Assembly (NCBI GenBank): GCA_013042255.1
Contig: JABDQK010000171.1
Location: 1-26,056 of the forward strand
Length of the DNA: 26,056 nucleotides
Direction of reading: 5' to 3'
From: Flavobacteriaceae bacterium
GTDB lineage: Bacteria; Bacteroidota; Bacteroidia; Flavobacteriales; Flavobacteriaceae
In this document: positions 16,587-24,703 of the stretch, piece by piece
Position numbering within the stretch: position 1 is the first letter of the stretch
Layout of the letters: each line of letters begins with the position of its first letter
The notes under the pieces: model-generated
Told to the model about the DNA's origin: nothing
Seen by the model: the letters and a program-made list of their open reading frames with translations, nothing else
The model's database searches: none
Program-made: the position numbers and the translations under genes

Positions 16587-17915
16587 TTAGTTGTCTGTTT
16601 TGTCTTTGGGTAAATAATCGATCACTACGCGTTGGTTGGGCTTCAGATACTTTTCAGCAACTTCCCTTATTTCTTCACGTGTTATCGATCTGAAGATATC
16701 AATCTCCTTGTTGATCAGGTTAGTGTCACCGTACAACATATAAGAGGTAGCAAGAGTGCCTGCAATACCTTCTACACTGGAATTGGAGTTGACAAATCTG
16801 TTTTCAAATTTATTTTGAAGTTTTTGGTAATCCTTTTCTGAAATAAGATCGGTCCTTACCAATGCAACTTCTTCTTCCATTTCAGCTGCGAGAACTTCAA
16901 GAGGTGTTTCACCTACCGGAAGTGCAAAAACCAGATACATGCCATAGTCTTCCTGCCCGATATTAAATGCTCCTACCTGTAATGCTTGTTTTTGCTCGTC
17001 AACAATCTTCTTGTATAGCTTAGAGCTTTTACCATCGCTGAGGTAGGTAGAGATCATATCCAGTACGTAGGCATCGCGTTCCGCAAATCCAGGTGTACGG
17101 TAAGCTACCATAATGGCCGGGATCTGAATGTTTGGATCATAGGCCGTAGCTTTAATTTCTTCTGTGATAGGCTCTTCCTTAGGATAACTTCTTAGGATAT
17201 CTGCTCCTCTTGGGATAGGTCCGAAATAATCGGAGATCATTTTCTTGGTCTCTGCGACATCAATATCTCCTGCAACTACAAGTACCGCATTATTAGGTAC
17301 GTAATACATCTTGTTGTAAGCGATCACATCTTCAAGCGTAGCAGCATCCAGATCCTTCATATAGCCAATGTTAGGATCTTTATAAGGATGAACACTAAAC
17401 AGGTTTTCCCCGAGTACCGGTAATAATTGGCCATAGGGGGAATTGTCATAACGAAGCCTCTTTTCTTCCTTTACTACTTCCTGCTGCGTATCAATGCCCT
17501 CCTGGTTAATGATGGGATGCAGCATTCTTTCAGATTCCATCCAAAGACCTAATTTCAGGTTGTTGCTTGGAAAAACTTCGTAATAATAGGTTCTGTCCTG
17601 GGAGGTATTGGCATTGTTTCTGCCTCCGTTTGAAGATACAATCTCAAACCATTTCCCTCTCTCAATATTCTTTGTTCCTTCGAAGAGCAGATGCTCAAAT
17701 AAATGGGCAAAACCGGTTCGTCCTTCGGTTCTGTCCTTCCCACCAACGTGGTACATCACCGAAGTAGTCACTACCGGTGCTGTGTTGTCTTGATGCAGGA
17801 TAACGTGCAAACCATTATCCAGATCGTACTCCTCAAAAACCACTTCCTGTGCTCCGGCGGTCAGAGCCACAAAGAGCAGGGCCATGAAGGGCACTGATAA
17901 TTTTCTTTTTCTCAT
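16587..17915 (-). CDS. M16 family zinc metallopeptidase, catalytic subunit
   Basis: The catalytic zinc site is HLFEH (His71, Glu74, His75) in GFAHLFEHLLFEGT, with the third ligand Glu about 75 residues later in EVVKEEKRLRYDNSPYG. A second M16 domain follows with the TPGFAERDAYVLDMISTYLS region. Start is taken as ATG 17915, which gives a proper signal peptide (RKRKLSVPFMALLFVALTAGA) and 442 residues; an earlier in-frame ATG at 17975 would put 20 residues before it. At one M16 unit in length it fits the M16B subfamily, which works as homo- or heterodimers closing like a clamshell on peptides. The inactive partner starts 3 bp downstream, so an operon-encoded heterodimer in the periplasm is likely. 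Confidence 0.93.
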   Translation of the reverse strand: MRKRKLSVPFMALLFVALTAGAQEVVFEEYDLDNGLHVILHQDNTAPVVTTSVMYHVGGKDRTEGRTGFAHLFEHLLFEGTKNIERGKWFEIVSSNGGRNNANTSQDRTYYYEVFPSNNLKLGLWMESERMLHPIINQEGIDTQQEVVKEEKRLRYDNSPYGQLLPVLGENLFSVHPYKDPNIGYMKDLDAATLEDVIAYNKMYYVPNNAVLVVAGDIDVAETKKMISDYFGPIPRGADILRSYPKEEPITEEIKATAYDPNIQIPAIMVAYRTPGFAERDAYVLDMISTYLSDGKSSKLYKKIVDEQKQALQVGAFNIGQEDYGMYLVFALPVGETPLEVLAAEMEEEVALVRTDLISEKDYQKLQNKFENRFVNSNSSVEGIAGTLATSYMLYGDTNLINKEIDIFRSITREEIREVAEKYLKPNQRVVIDYLPKDKTDN

Positions 17916-18092
17916 GTGTTTAGTAATTAAATTAAATGAAGTAAATCTATTTTTGTAATATTCCGTTAAGTCCACAAAGAACCTAAAATTTTACTTCCGT
18001 AAATATAAAAATTCCCATAGCTTTAACAAGAATTAACAGCCATATTAACGATAATTTCATACTTTGAGAGCATCAAAATAACCAAATAACTT

Positions 18093-18536
18093 ATGAAGAA
18101 AATTGCACTTCCCATTCGCTTTGGAATTGCTGCCAGCGGAAGCCTTATTGCTTATTTCCTGATTCTATCTCTAGTTGACTTGCACACTAATGTCTTTTAC
18201 AGCTTGTTCAACGGGGTAATTACGGGCTTTGCTATATACGAAGCGATCAAATATTTCAAGATCGAGGAAAAAGAGAAATTTACTTACGGTACAGGTTTTA
18301 AAGCCGGAATCGTCACTGGATTTGTCGCAACTCTCATTTTTACTGTATTTTTTGCCATTTACTCTACTGAAATAGATCCGGAATTTCTGGAACATCTCTC
18401 TTCACAATGGTTTAGCAGATTTGATAGTTTTGAGGCTATAGTTTTCTTTACCGTGGCGATCATGGGATTTGCCACTAGTATTGTCCTTACACTGTCCTTT
18501 ATGCAATTGTTTAAATCTACTAATAATACCAAGTAA
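18093..18536 (+). CDS. DUF4199-like small membrane protein
   Basis: The 147-residue protein has four predicted membrane helices: residues about 9-27 (IRFGIAASGSLIAYFLILSL), 33-52, 70-92 (GIVTGFVATLIFTVFFAIYS) and 115-138 (AIVFFTVAIMGFATSIVLTL). The YGTGFKAGIVTGFVATLIFTVFFAIY segment and overall size match Bacteroidota proteins grouped as DUF4199, for which no function is known to me. It starts at ATG 18093, alone between the divergent M16 unit and rplU. The 177 bp upstream are AT-rich and must hold promoters for both directions, but no full consensus was seen. Confidence 0.75.
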   Translation: MKKIALPIRFGIAASGSLIAYFLILSLVDLHTNVFYSLFNGVITGFAIYEAIKYFKIEEKEKFTYGTGFKAGIVTGFVATLIFTVFFAIYSTEIDPEFLEHLSSQWFSRFDSFEAIVFFTVAIMGFATSIVLTLSFMQLFKSTNNTK

Positions 18537-18564
18537 GGGGAAGTCTTTTTTATAATCAAAACCC

Positions 18565-18594
18565 TTGCGATTTATCAATTTAGCAGTATATTTG
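18565..18594 (+). promoter_or_regulatory. rplU-rpmA promoter
   Basis: TTG (18565-18567) and TATATTTG (18587-18594) are separated by exactly 19 bp, an ideal match to the Bacteroidota consensus TTG-N19-TAnnTTTG. A leader of about 70 nt follows, containing a short GACGT/ACGTC hairpin. Confidence 0.8.
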
Positions 18595-18669
18595 CAGCCT
18601 CCTAAAAGTTCCTTCGGACGTAATAGAAGAACGTCGGATCAAAATAGGGTAAACATTTAATCTAACGCT

Positions 18670-19269
18670 ATGTATGCAATTGTAGAAATAGCAGGGCAGC
18701 AATTTAAAGTTGCGAAAGACCAGAAGGTTTACGTTCATCGTTTAAAAGAAGAAGAGGGAAAGAAAGTTTCTTTTCACAATGTTCTCCTGCTTGAAGACGG
18801 TAAGAATGTAACTGTTGGCGCCCCGGCTATAGACGGCGCTGCTGTAGAAGCAAAAGTCGTGAAGCACCTAAAGGGTGACAAAGTAATCGTCTTCAAAAAG
18901 AAAAGACGTAAAGGTTATCAGAAAAAGAACGGACACCGTCAGTTCCTTACTGAAATCCAGATTGAAGGTATTATAGCCAAAGGGGCTAAAAAGGTAGAAG
19001 CCAAAAAAGAGGCGGCTCCTGCAAAAGAAACTCCAAAAGCTAAGAAGGAATCTGCGCCTAAAGCAGCAGCTCCTAAAGCTAAAAAGGAGGCACCTAAGGC
19101 GAAAGAGACCAAAAAAGCAACTCCTGCACCAAAGAAAGCGGCTCCAAAAGCATCAGCCGATCTCAGTAAGAATACGGTAGCAGAGTTGAAAGCAATGGCA
19201 AAATCAAAAGGTCTTGAGGGCTATTCTTCCATGAAGAAGGCAGAACTCATTGCCGCATTAAGTAAATAA
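18670..19269 (+). CDS. rplU: 50S ribosomal protein L21 with long C-terminal extension
   Basis: L21 (bL21) binds 23S rRNA in the large subunit. Residues 1-103 are a complete L21: MYAIVEIAGQQFKVAKDQKV, then KVIVFKKKRRKGYQKKNGHRQ (given here in part) and the LTEIQIEGI end. Beyond the usual 103 residues lies a 96-residue addition: an Ala/Lys/Pro-rich low-complexity linker (about 107-162) and a terminal helical motif, LSKNTVAELKAMAKSKG followed by YSSMKKAELIAAL, which resembles the Rho N-terminal/SAP-like nucleic-acid-binding fold. No frameshift is needed; the extension is in frame and has normal codon use. It is followed by rpmA 32 bp later, the standard order, and has a near-ideal promoter upstream. 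Confidence 0.96.
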   Translation: MYAIVEIAGQQFKVAKDQKVYVHRLKEEEGKKVSFHNVLLLEDGKNVTVGAPAIDGAAVEAKVVKHLKGDKVIVFKKKRRKGYQKKNGHRQFLTEIQIEGIIAKGAKKVEAKKEAAPAKETPKAKKESAPKAAAPKAKKEAPKAKETKKATPAPKKAAPKASADLSKNTVAELKAMAKSKGLEGYSSMKKAELIAALSK

Positions 19270-19301
19270 TTAGGAGATCACTCCGCTAAACAGATAGAAT
19301 T

Positions 19302-19562
19302 ATGGCACATAAAAAAGGTGTAGGTAGTTCCAAAAACGGAAGAGAATCGGAGTCGAAACGACTTGGAGTTAAGATCTTTGGCGGCCAGGCTGCTACTGCC
19401 GGAAATATTATTGTAAGACAAAGAGGAACCAAGCATAATCCCGGTGAGAATGTTTACGCAGGGAAGGATCATACCTTGCATGCCAGGGTTGATGGCCTGG
19501 TGAAATTTGAGAAAAAGGCTGGAGGCAAATCCTATGTTTCCATCGAGCCTTTTGATGCTTAG
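19302..19562 (+). CDS. rpmA: 50S ribosomal protein L27
   Basis: L27 (bL27) sits near the peptidyl transferase centre with its N-terminal tail. The 86-residue product starts [20 protein letters not shown], directly giving the mature-type N-terminus without the cleaved leader seen in Firmicutes. It has [24 protein letters not shown] and ends [10 protein letters not shown]. Length is normal. It starts at ATG 19302, 32 bp after rplU, and is followed by a strong bidirectional terminator. Confidence 0.98.
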   Translation: MAHKKGVGSSKNGRESESKRLGVKIFGGQAATAGNIIVRQRGTKHNPGENVYAGKDHTLHARVDGLVKFEKKAGGKSYVSIEPFDA

Positions 19563-19575
19563 ATGATTTAAACAC

Positions 19576-19612
19576 AAAAAAAAGCTCTTGAATTCTCAAG
19601 AGCTTTTTTTTT
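19576..19612. terminator. bidirectional terminator between rpmA and ahcY
   Basis: A long perfect stem (GCTCTTGA / TCAAGAGC flanked by A8 on the left and T9 on the right) with a 4-nt ATTC loop. The T tracts exist on both strands, so it can stop rpmA transcripts and the convergent ahcY transcripts. Confidence 0.92.
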
Positions 19613-19626
19613 GAGTTGAAAGCCGA

Positions 19627-20943
19627 TTAATATCTGTAATAATCCGGCTTATAAGGTCCGTTCTGCGGCACACCTATATAATCTGCCTGTTCCTTGTCTA
19701 GTTCTGTAAGCTCAGCTCCTAATCGGGCTAAGTGCAATTTGGCTACCTTCTCGTCCAGATGTTTCGGAAGCATATACACTTTGTTTTCGTACTTATTGCT
19801 GTATTTCCAAAGTTCTATCTGAGCCAGCGTCTGATTGGTAAATGAATTGCTCATCACGAAGCTCGGATGCCCGGTAGCACATCCCAGGTTGACCAATCGG
19901 CCTTCCGCCAGTACAATAATGTCCTTTCCATCTATGGTATACTTATCTACCTGTGGTTTAATCTCGTCCCTCGTGTTTCCATATTGAGAGTTCAACCAGG
20001 CCATATCAATTTCATTGTCGAAATGACCAATATTGCAGAGAATGGCCTTATCCCTCATGGCCCTGAAGTGTTCCTCCCTGATAATATCTTTATTTCCGGT
20101 AGCCGTCACAATGATATCGGCCGTCTTTATCACCGATTCTAACTTTTTAACTTCATACCCATCCATACACGCCTGCAGTGCACAAATAGGATCGATTTCC
20201 GTCACGGTAACAATAGACCCTGCCCCTCGGAACGAGGCTGCGGTTCCTTTCCCGACATCCCCATAGCCCGCTACCACTACTTTTTTCCCGGCTAACATGG
20301 TATCTGTTGCTCTTCTAACTGCATCTACTGCACTTTCTTTGCATCCGTATTTATTGTCGAATTTCGATTTGGTAACGGAGTCGTTTACATTGATGGCCGG
20401 CATAGGAAGGGTCCCATTTTTCATCCGTTCGTATAAACGATGTACCCCTGTGGTGGTTTCTTCAGACAGGCCTTTGATTCCTGAAGCCAATTCGGGATAC
20501 TTATCCAGTACCATATTCGTCAGATCTCCTCCGTCATCCAGAATCATATTCAGGGGTTTCCGATCCTCCCCAAAGAAAAGAGTCTGTTCTATACACCAGT
20601 CGAATTCTTCTTCATTCATTCCTTTCCATGCGTAAACAGGAATACCGGTTGCCGCTATAGCTGCTGCTGCCTGATCCTGTGTGGAGAAGATATTACAGGA
20701 GCTCCAGGTAACTTCGGCTCCCAGAGCAATAAGTGTTTCAATCAATACGGCAGTCTGAATCGTCATATGCAGACATCCGGCTATCCTTGCCCCTTTTAGA
20801 GGTTGATCTTTTTTGTATTCTTCCCTAAGCGACATAAGTCCGGGCATTTCTGCCTCCGCCAGTTCTATTTCCTTTCGCCCCCATTCAGCCAGGGAAAGGT
20901 CTTTAACTTTGTATGGCACATACGGTACAGTTTTAATGCTCAT
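19627..20943 (-). CDS. ahcY: adenosylhomocysteinase
   Basis: SAH hydrolase splits S-adenosylhomocysteine to adenosine and homocysteine, clearing the product of methylation. The product from ATG 20943 has 438 residues, beginning [22 protein letters not shown]. An in-frame ATG at 20973 would add ten poorly fitting residues. Motifs include [39 protein letters not shown], and [17 protein letters not shown] with the catalytic Lys/Asp region. The NAD-binding [12 protein letters not shown], the GHFDNEID stretch and the C-terminal KPDYYRY contribute to the cofactor site. It is convergent with rpmA and divergent from the PPTase unit. Its promoter box is at 21000-21007. Confidence 0.97.
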   Translation of the reverse strand: MSIKTVPYVPYKVKDLSLAEWGRKEIELAEAEMPGLMSLREEYKKDQPLKGARIAGCLHMTIQTAVLIETLIALGAEVTWSSCNIFSTQDQAAAAIAATGIPVYAWKGMNEEEFDWCIEQTLFFGEDRKPLNMILDDGGDLTNMVLDKYPELASGIKGLSEETTTGVHRLYERMKNGTLPMPAINVNDSVTKSKFDNKYGCKESAVDAVRRATDTMLAGKKVVVAGYGDVGKGTAASFRGAGSIVTVTEIDPICALQACMDGYEVKKLESVIKTADIIVTATGNKDIIREEHFRAMRDKAILCNIGHFDNEIDMAWLNSQYGNTRDEIKPQVDKYTIDGKDIIVLAEGRLVNLGCATGHPSFVMSNSFTNQTLAQIELWKYSNKYENKVYMLPKHLDEKVAKLHLARLGAELTELDKEQADYIGVPQNGPYKPDYYRY

Positions 20944-20999
20944 CTCTTTTTTTATTTTTACTTTCGTTAGCACGCGGTTTCCCGCAATTTTTTGGACCT

Positions 21000-21007
21000 C
21001 AAAGATA
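21000..21007 (-). promoter_or_regulatory. -7 box for ahcY
   Basis: On the minus strand TATCTTTG matches TAnnTTTG exactly, 56 bp before the ahcY ATG at 20943. The leader includes a small GCGG-GAAA-CCGC hairpin. No TTG with ideal spacing was seen. Confidence 0.5.
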
Positions 21008-21027
21008 GTGATAACTTAAAAATTCCC

Positions 21028-21711
21028 ATGCCCCTTTACAAAACAATAACAATAAATCCCGGGATTCGAATACATATCTGGAAGATATCAGAAAAGGAAG
21101 ATGCACTGGCCGAGGGCATTACTTTAACGCCGCATTGCAATGAACGATACCAGGGGATGAAGTCGGAACTTCACCGCAGGGGATTTCTGAGTATCAGGCA
21201 TCTGATGGCTGAAGAAGGTTATACCGATCAGGATTTGTACTACGACGACCTGGGAAAACCACACTTAAAGGATGGATCATTTATTTCCATAACCCATTCC
21301 TATCAATTTACAGGAATAATCATCAGTAATAACATACCCGTAGGTATTGATATCGAGAAACAAAGGGAAAAGATCCTGAAAATTGCCCATAAGTTTACCC
21401 CTATTGAAGAATACGGTTCTTTTACCGATCCTCACGGCCTGATGAGAAAACTAACTGTGGTCTGGGGGGCCAAGGAATCCCTTTACAAAATCAATTCAAC
21501 TATTGGACTCAGTTTCCTTAAAAACATAGATATCGATGATTTTGAAATGGATAGCGGGAAAACGACCGGATTGATTCACCTCAATGGCACCTCTTTCTTT
21601 TTTAAGGTCCGTTTTCTTGAATTTGAAGGATTTACCTGTGCCTATGCCATGCAGATAAAGTCTGAGGGTTCAGAAGAGTATTTAATCCAAAACACTAAAG
21701 ATAGCCGATGA
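21028..21711 (+). CDS. 4'-phosphopantetheinyl transferase superfamily protein (Sfp-type)
   Basis: PPTases transfer phosphopantetheine from CoA to the Ser of carrier proteins. From ATG 21028 the product has 227 residues. The Mg-binding motifs are present: Asp108 and Glu110 in VGIDIEK, and Glu150 in VVWGAKESLYK. SITHSYQFTG supplies the usual SxSH-like segment upstream, with ITHS instead of the common VSHS. Its length fits the two-domain Sfp type rather than AcpS. A TTG at 20992 would extend it by 12 residues but ATG 21028 is preferred. The gene ends in an ATGA overlap with the next gene. The target carrier protein is not in the window. Confidence 0.9.
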   Translation: MPLYKTITINPGIRIHIWKISEKEDALAEGITLTPHCNERYQGMKSELHRRGFLSIRHLMAEEGYTDQDLYYDDLGKPHLKDGSFISITHSYQFTGIIISNNIPVGIDIEKQREKILKIAHKFTPIEEYGSFTDPHGLMRKLTVVWGAKESLYKINSTIGLSFLKNIDIDDFEMDSGKTTGLIHLNGTSFFFKVRFLEFEGFTCAYAMQIKSEGSEEYLIQNTKDSR

Positions 21712-21968
21712 ATATTTCAGTTGAACTCACCCTTAGTCCGCTGCAGGATCAGTTTGAAGAGCCTGTCATAGCCTTTATAAAATCGCTCAGGGCCTCAGAG
21801 TTGCGGGTAATTGAAAATCCACTGAGCACACAAGTATACGGACCCTATGATCAGGTGATGAACCTTATCCAAACCCACTTAAAAGAAGCCTTTGAGTCGC
21901 TCGATAATGGTTTGCTATTTATGAAAATTGTAAAAACTGATCGCAGCGAGTATGAACCCCATTTCTGA
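21708..21968 (+). CDS. thiamine-binding-like protein (YkoF/UPF0045 type)
   Basis: The 86-residue protein begins MNISVELTLSPL, then has the family signature VIENPLSTQVYGPYDQVMNLI, and ends LLFMKIVKTDRSEYEPHF. This fits the small ferredoxin-like family (UPF0045/MTH1187, related to YkoF) whose members bind thiamine or its pyrimidine part. It has no signal peptide, so it is cytosolic. It starts in an ATGA overlap with the PPTase stop and overlaps the next gene, the transporter, by 17 bp. The setting next to a PnuC/PnuT transporter and a TPP-riboswitch receptor supports a thiamine link. The exact ligand is inference. Confidence 0.75.
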   Translation: MNISVELTLSPLQDQFEEPVIAFIKSLRASELRVIENPLSTQVYGPYDQVMNLIQTHLKEAFESLDNGLLFMKIVKTDRSEYEPHF

Positions 21969-22584
21969 TTTTTTCCTGGATCCGTACATGGGGAGGGAGC
22001 CTTACCTGATTGTACTTGAAGCGATCGCTTTTTTTTTCGGGATTGCCAGTGTTGTCTATGCTAAAAAAGAGAATATCCTGGTATACCCTACCGGTCTGGT
22101 GGCTACCATAATTACCGTCTATCTTTTTTATGTCGATGCGCTTTTCGGTGACATGATGATGAATTTTTACTATTCTGTCATGAGCATTTATGGCTGGTGG
22201 AATTGGGCCAGGGTGAAAGGCAATGAAAGAGTAGTACACATTACCAGGACGAATACCAGGGAAAAATTAATAGGTTTTGGGCTATTTCTGATGACCATGG
22301 GCGTTACATACGGGGTCTACAAGGGATTCGGAACTCTGCTGGAAGGTGCCAATTACATTGATATTTTTACCTCAGGTGTATTCTTTACCGCCATGTGGTA
22401 TATGGCCAATAAAAAACTGGAGAACTGGACACTCTGGATTTTTGCAGATATTATTACAGTTCCCTTATATGCCTATAGAGGATGGGGTATGCTTTCTCTT
22501 CAATACCTTATCTTTACCGTCCTGGCCGTTCAAGGTTATTTAGCATGGAAGAAAGACTTAAACAAATCCCTTCAGACGTTGTAA
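21952..22584 (+). CDS. PnuC-family vitamin transporter, probably thiamine (PnuT-like)
   Basis: The 210-residue protein has seven or so membrane helices and matches the PnuC family of facilitated vitamin transporters: IASVVYAKKENILVYPTGLVAT, NFYYSVMSIYGWWNW (the family's W-rich motif) and LENWTLWIFADIITVPLYAYRG are all conserved blocks. PnuC carries nicotinamide riboside, PnuT thiamine and PnuX riboflavin; sequence alone does not separate them safely. The neighbouring thiamine-binding-like protein and the TPP-riboswitch-controlled receptor favour thiamine, while the NadR-like kinase downstream would also fit nicotinamide riboside. It overlaps its upstream neighbour by 17 bp and the kinase by 40 bp. 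Confidence 0.85.
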   Translation: MNPISDFFLDPYMGREPYLIVLEAIAFFFGIASVVYAKKENILVYPTGLVATIITVYLFYVDALFGDMMMNFYYSVMSIYGWWNWARVKGNERVVHITRTNTREKLIGFGLFLMTMGVTYGVYKGFGTLLEGANYIDIFTSGVFFTAMWYMANKKLENWTLWIFADIITVPLYAYRGWGMLSLQYLIFTVLAVQGYLAWKKDLNKSLQTL

Positions 22585-23111
22585 AAATAGTATTGTTTGG
22601 CCCCGAATCCACCGGTAAGACTACCCTTTCACAACAATTAGCCTCTTATTACAACACGCTCTGGGTACCAGAATACGCCAGGGAATACCTGCAGGACAAA
22701 TGGGACAGGGAACAAAAAACATGTGAACCACATGACCTCCTTCCCATTGCTGAGGGACAAATACGATTGGAAAATGAGTATACTGAAAAAGTAAAGGATC
22801 TGTTGATTTGTGATACGGATCTGCTTGAAACAAAAGTTTACTCTGAAGCGTATTACCTGGGGTATACAGATCCAATTTTAGAAAAATATGCCCTTGAAAA
22901 TCAATATGATTTGTATCTTCTAACCTACATTGATACTCCCTGGGTTAAAGATGATCTCAGAGACAAACCCGATGAAAGAGAGAAGATGTATTTATACTTT
23001 AAGGACACCCTTGAGAAGTACAACAGAAATTTTGTTATTTTAAAAGGGGAGCCGGAGAAGAGACTTAAGATAGCCATAGAGCACGTAGACAAAATATTAG
23101 ACAATGATTGA
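22545..23111 (+). CDS. NadR-like AAA/P-loop kinase (vitamin kinase candidate)
   Basis: From ATG 22545 the product has 188 residues. A Walker A motif, GPESTGKTTL (Lys25), is followed by WVPEYAREYLQ, which matches the ribosylnicotinamide kinase domain of NadR, and by LLICDTDLLETKVYSE (Walker B-like) and DTPWVKDDLRDKPDEREKMY. The family phosphorylates nicotinamide riboside. Its position directly behind a PnuT-like transporter, overlapping it by 40 bp, suggests it traps the imported vitamin by phosphorylation, which could be thiamine or nicotinamide riboside. An in-frame ATG at 22482 would give extra residues out of step with the family. It overlaps the DUF4301 gene by 8 bp. Confidence 0.8.
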   Translation: MEERLKQIPSDVVKIVLFGPESTGKTTLSQQLASYYNTLWVPEYAREYLQDKWDREQKTCEPHDLLPIAEGQIRLENEYTEKVKDLLICDTDLLETKVYSEAYYLGYTDPILEKYALENQYDLYLLTYIDTPWVKDDLRDKPDEREKMYLYFKDTLEKYNRNFVILKGEPEKRLKIAIEHVDKILDND

Positions 23112-24645
23112 ATTTACTCAAAAGGATATAAGGCAGTTAGAGGAAAAAGGAATCAGCAGGAAAACGGTAGAAGCCCAGATCCGGACTTTTGCGGAAGGTA
23201 TTCCTTTTGTCAGCCTCCATGGCCCTGCCGTTGTAGGGGATGGTATAATGAGAACAAATGCGGATCAGGAAAAAAGATTTGTGGAGAGATTCGAGAGATC
23301 ACAATCCAAGCTCTCCCTGCTGAAGTTTGTTCCTGCTTCCGGGGCAGCATCCAGGATGTTTAAGTTGCTTTTCAACTTTCTTGACACTTTCAAAGCTGGT
23401 GAAGAGAGTTTCTCTTCATATGTCGACCGCACAGGACAAAAGGAGTTAGGGGAATTTTTTGAGCGAGCCACTGAACTTCCATTTTATGAAATGATTTTAA
23501 AGCGTATTGGGCAAAAAAATCTATCTGAGGACACCTCTAAATATGCTTTCGTAAAAGAATTGCTAAGTGAAGAAGGTTTAAATTATGGGTTTTACCCAAA
23601 GGGTTTACTGCCTTTTCACAAGTACAAGGACCATCTGGTTACCCCTTTTGAAGAACACCTTTTTGAAGCTGCCTACTATGCCAGAAGTAAGGACAAGGCC
23701 TTTCTCCATTTTACTATTTCAGAACAACACCAGACTCTTTTTGACACTGAACTGAAGAAGGTGGAAAAACGGGCGTCTGAAAAGACAGACACCAATTTTA
23801 AAGTGGACTACTCCTATCAAAGTCAGGCTACGGATACCATTGCTGTCACACCCGATAATCAGCCTTTCAGGAATGAGGATAATTCTGTGCTGTTCAGACC
23901 GGGTGGACACGGAGCATTAATTCAAAACCTCGATCAGCAGGATGCGGATATTATCTTTATTAAAAATATTGACAATGTGGTTACGCGCGACAAATGCGAT
24001 GAAATAGCAAGATCGAAAAAAGTACTGGCCGGAGTACTTCTTGAACTGCAGGAGCAGATTTTTAGTTTTTCAAATATCCTTGAAGAGCAAACCATGGACG
24101 GCAATACATTGGATGAAATAAAATTATTTCTTGAAAACGATCTCAATGTGCGCTTTTCTGAAAATTTCTCAGGATTTACTCTGGGACAGCAGATAGAGAT
24201 TCTGAAGGATAAGCTCAACAGACCCATACGTGTTTGCGGGATGGTAAAGAATGAGGGAGAACCCGGAGGTGGTCCATACTGGGTTAAGGACAGAAATGGA
24301 AATATAAGTTTGCAAATCGTTGAATCTGCCCAAGTCGATCTCAGCCATGAACAGCAGTCGGCCATCTTTAAAAAGGCGACACATTTTAATCCTGTAGATC
24401 TCGTTTGCGGAGTAAAGGATTTTAAAGGGGATAAATTCAATCTTATGAATTACGTGGATGAGAAGCAAGGGTTTATCACCCTGAAAACAAAAGAGGGAAA
24501 AGAACTCAAGGCACTTGAACTTCCAGGACTATGGAATGGCGCTATGGCTTACTGGAATACTATTTTTGTAGAAGTGCCATCCTCTACCTTCAATCCGGTG
24601 AAAACGGTGAACGACCTTTTAAAACCGGCACATCAGGTAAATTAG
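23104..24645 (+). CDS. DUF4301 family protein, nucleotidyltransferase-like motifs
   Basis: The 513-residue protein belongs to DUF4301, to my knowledge uncharacterised. Three stretches recall GT-A fold nucleotidyltransferases: FVPASGAASRM (75-85) resembles the nucleotide-binding PAxGxGxRM loop, YPKGLLPFHKY (164-174) resembles the PKxLLP motif, and RPGGHGALIQNL with ADIIFIKNIDNV (265-292) resembles the UDP-sugar pyrophosphorylase RPGGHG and KNxDN-type segment. Other conserved blocks are HFTISEQHQTLF and GEPGGGPYWVKD. This suggests a sugar-nucleotide pyrophosphorylase-like enzyme, but that is inference and ligands are unknown. It ends the overlapping five-gene group; the TPP riboswitch starts 58 bp later. 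Confidence 0.85.
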   Translation: MIEFTQKDIRQLEEKGISRKTVEAQIRTFAEGIPFVSLHGPAVVGDGIMRTNADQEKRFVERFERSQSKLSLLKFVPASGAASRMFKLLFNFLDTFKAGEESFSSYVDRTGQKELGEFFERATELPFYEMILKRIGQKNLSEDTSKYAFVKELLSEEGLNYGFYPKGLLPFHKYKDHLVTPFEEHLFEAAYYARSKDKAFLHFTISEQHQTLFDTELKKVEKRASEKTDTNFKVDYSYQSQATDTIAVTPDNQPFRNEDNSVLFRPGGHGALIQNLDQQDADIIFIKNIDNVVTRDKCDEIARSKKVLAGVLLELQEQIFSFSNILEEQTMDGNTLDEIKLFLENDLNVRFSENFSGFTLGQQIEILKDKLNRPIRVCGMVKNEGEPGGGPYWVKDRNGNISLQIVESAQVDLSHEQQSAIFKKATHFNPVDLVCGVKDFKGDKFNLMNYVDEKQGFITLKTKEGKELKALELPGLWNGAMAYWNTIFVEVPSSTFNPVKTVNDLLKPAHQVN

Positions 24646-24691
24646 GGAAGGATACCCGTTTATATTTAAGCAATATTCCGAATCAAGTACT

Positions 24692-24699
24692 TATCTTTG
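24692..24699 (+). promoter_or_regulatory. -7 box of the TPP-riboswitch transcript
   Basis: TATCTTTG matches TAnnTTTG exactly and sits just before the riboswitch P1 stem, so transcription would begin near 24704. A TTTA at 24665-24668 is a poor -33 candidate with a 23-bp spacer. Confidence 0.6.
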
Positions 24700-24703
24700 T
24701 CTT

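Noticed and set aside
20944..20999. Possible SAH or SAM riboswitch in the ahcY leader
   Set aside because: Only a 4-bp GCGG-GAAA-CCGC hairpin is seen; the conserved cores of known SAH or SAM riboswitches are missing and the leader is too short.
21952..22584. Firm naming of the transporter as PnuC for nicotinamide riboside
   Set aside because: The kinase next to it would fit, but thiamine-binding-like and TPP-regulated neighbours favour thiamine; sequence alone does not decide, so no symbol was given.
23934..24440. 168-residue minus-strand frame within DUF4301
   Set aside because: Antisense shadow of a conserved coding region with Ser/Leu-rich, domain-free translation.
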